Shown one piece after another: positions 63,952 through 64,000 of a stretch of 64,000 nt of DNA. Every line of letters starts with the position of its first letter. Positions within the stretch are counted from its first letter, which is position 1. Below the pieces are notes generated by a model. The model saw only the letters and a program-made list of their open reading frames with translations, was not told where the DNA came from and ran no database searches. Source of the stretch: Flavobacterium akiainvivens (lineage in GTDB: Bacteria; Bacteroidota; Bacteroidia; Flavobacteriales; Flavobacteriaceae); contig NZ_LIYD01000005.1 in NCBI RefSeq assembly GCF_001278115.1, positions 1,060,551 through 1,124,550 of the forward strand, given 5' to 3'. The translations under genes were made by a program, and so were the position numbers.

Positions 63952-64000
63952 ATGAACTTTGCCAATTTTACTATAAAATCACAGGAGGCCATACAAAGGG
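63952..64000 (+). CDS. clpB: ClpB chaperone, N-terminal codons only
   Basis: The window ends 49 bases into a gene starting MNFANFTIKSQEAIQR, which matches the ClpB (Hsp100 disaggregase) N-terminus. The rest is outside the window. The upstream 110 bp hold the repeats and the sigma-54-like element noted above. Confidence 0.85.
   Translation, partial: MNFANFTIKSQEAIQR

Overview
The window looks like a chromosomal segment of a Flavobacterium-like member of the Flavobacteriaceae (Bacteroidetes). The evidence is the gene content, the TAnnTTTG-type -7 promoter elements (upstream of pheT, fahA, glyA and the arg leader), the general lack of strong Shine-Dalgarno sequences, the dispersed intergenic repeat families, and an arginine pathway that uses the Bacteroidetes-type N-acylornithine carbamoyltransferase. 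No rRNA, tRNA or CRISPR array was seen.

Region 1 (1 to about 34.5 kb) reads as an accessory stress and repair island. It opens with the end of an IS21-type element (1-720) that has cut off the N-terminus of an exonuclease/GIY-YIG gene. Next come AlkB, a response regulator, a multidomain LigD ligase without Ku, an MFS exporter, a zinc alcohol dehydrogenase, SDR enzymes, and an ankyrin protein beside a large-subunit KatE catalase. They are followed by DUF72, secreted sugar dehydrogenase and esterase genes, YciE-like ferritin, PncC, DUF2252, an SF2 helicase and DUF421. The region closes at 31.4-34.4 kb with a tyrosine integrase operon and an excisionase-like gene, next to the 3' end of dnaK.

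Region 2 (34.5 to about 49.5 kb) is mostly core: dnaK, an M14 peptidase, nitronate monooxygenase, pheT, a small TetR-controlled redox regulon (tetR, lipoprotein, aldo/keto reductase), glyA and fahA. Several clear hairpin terminators separate the units.

Region 3 (about 49.8 to 62.2 kb) is the arginine biosynthesis cluster. A 36-residue leader peptide ends in an Arg-rich tail inside two mutually exclusive hairpins. It is followed by a GNAT acyltransferase (candidate N-acylglutamate synthase), a lipoprotein, argG, argC, argD, the N-acylornithine carbamoyltransferase gene, argB, argE and argH. The cluster is split after argD by a reversed acyltransferase gene and a hypothetical gene. A decayed copy of the carbamoyltransferase 5' end lies inside that insertion.

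The last 2 kb hold two small hypothetical genes, a YtxJ-like thiol protein and the first codons of clpB. The dnaK and clpB promoters share a sigma-54-like -24/-12 arrangement with TGTC-containing repeats upstream. Together with the arg leader, this is the most interesting regulatory signal in the window.
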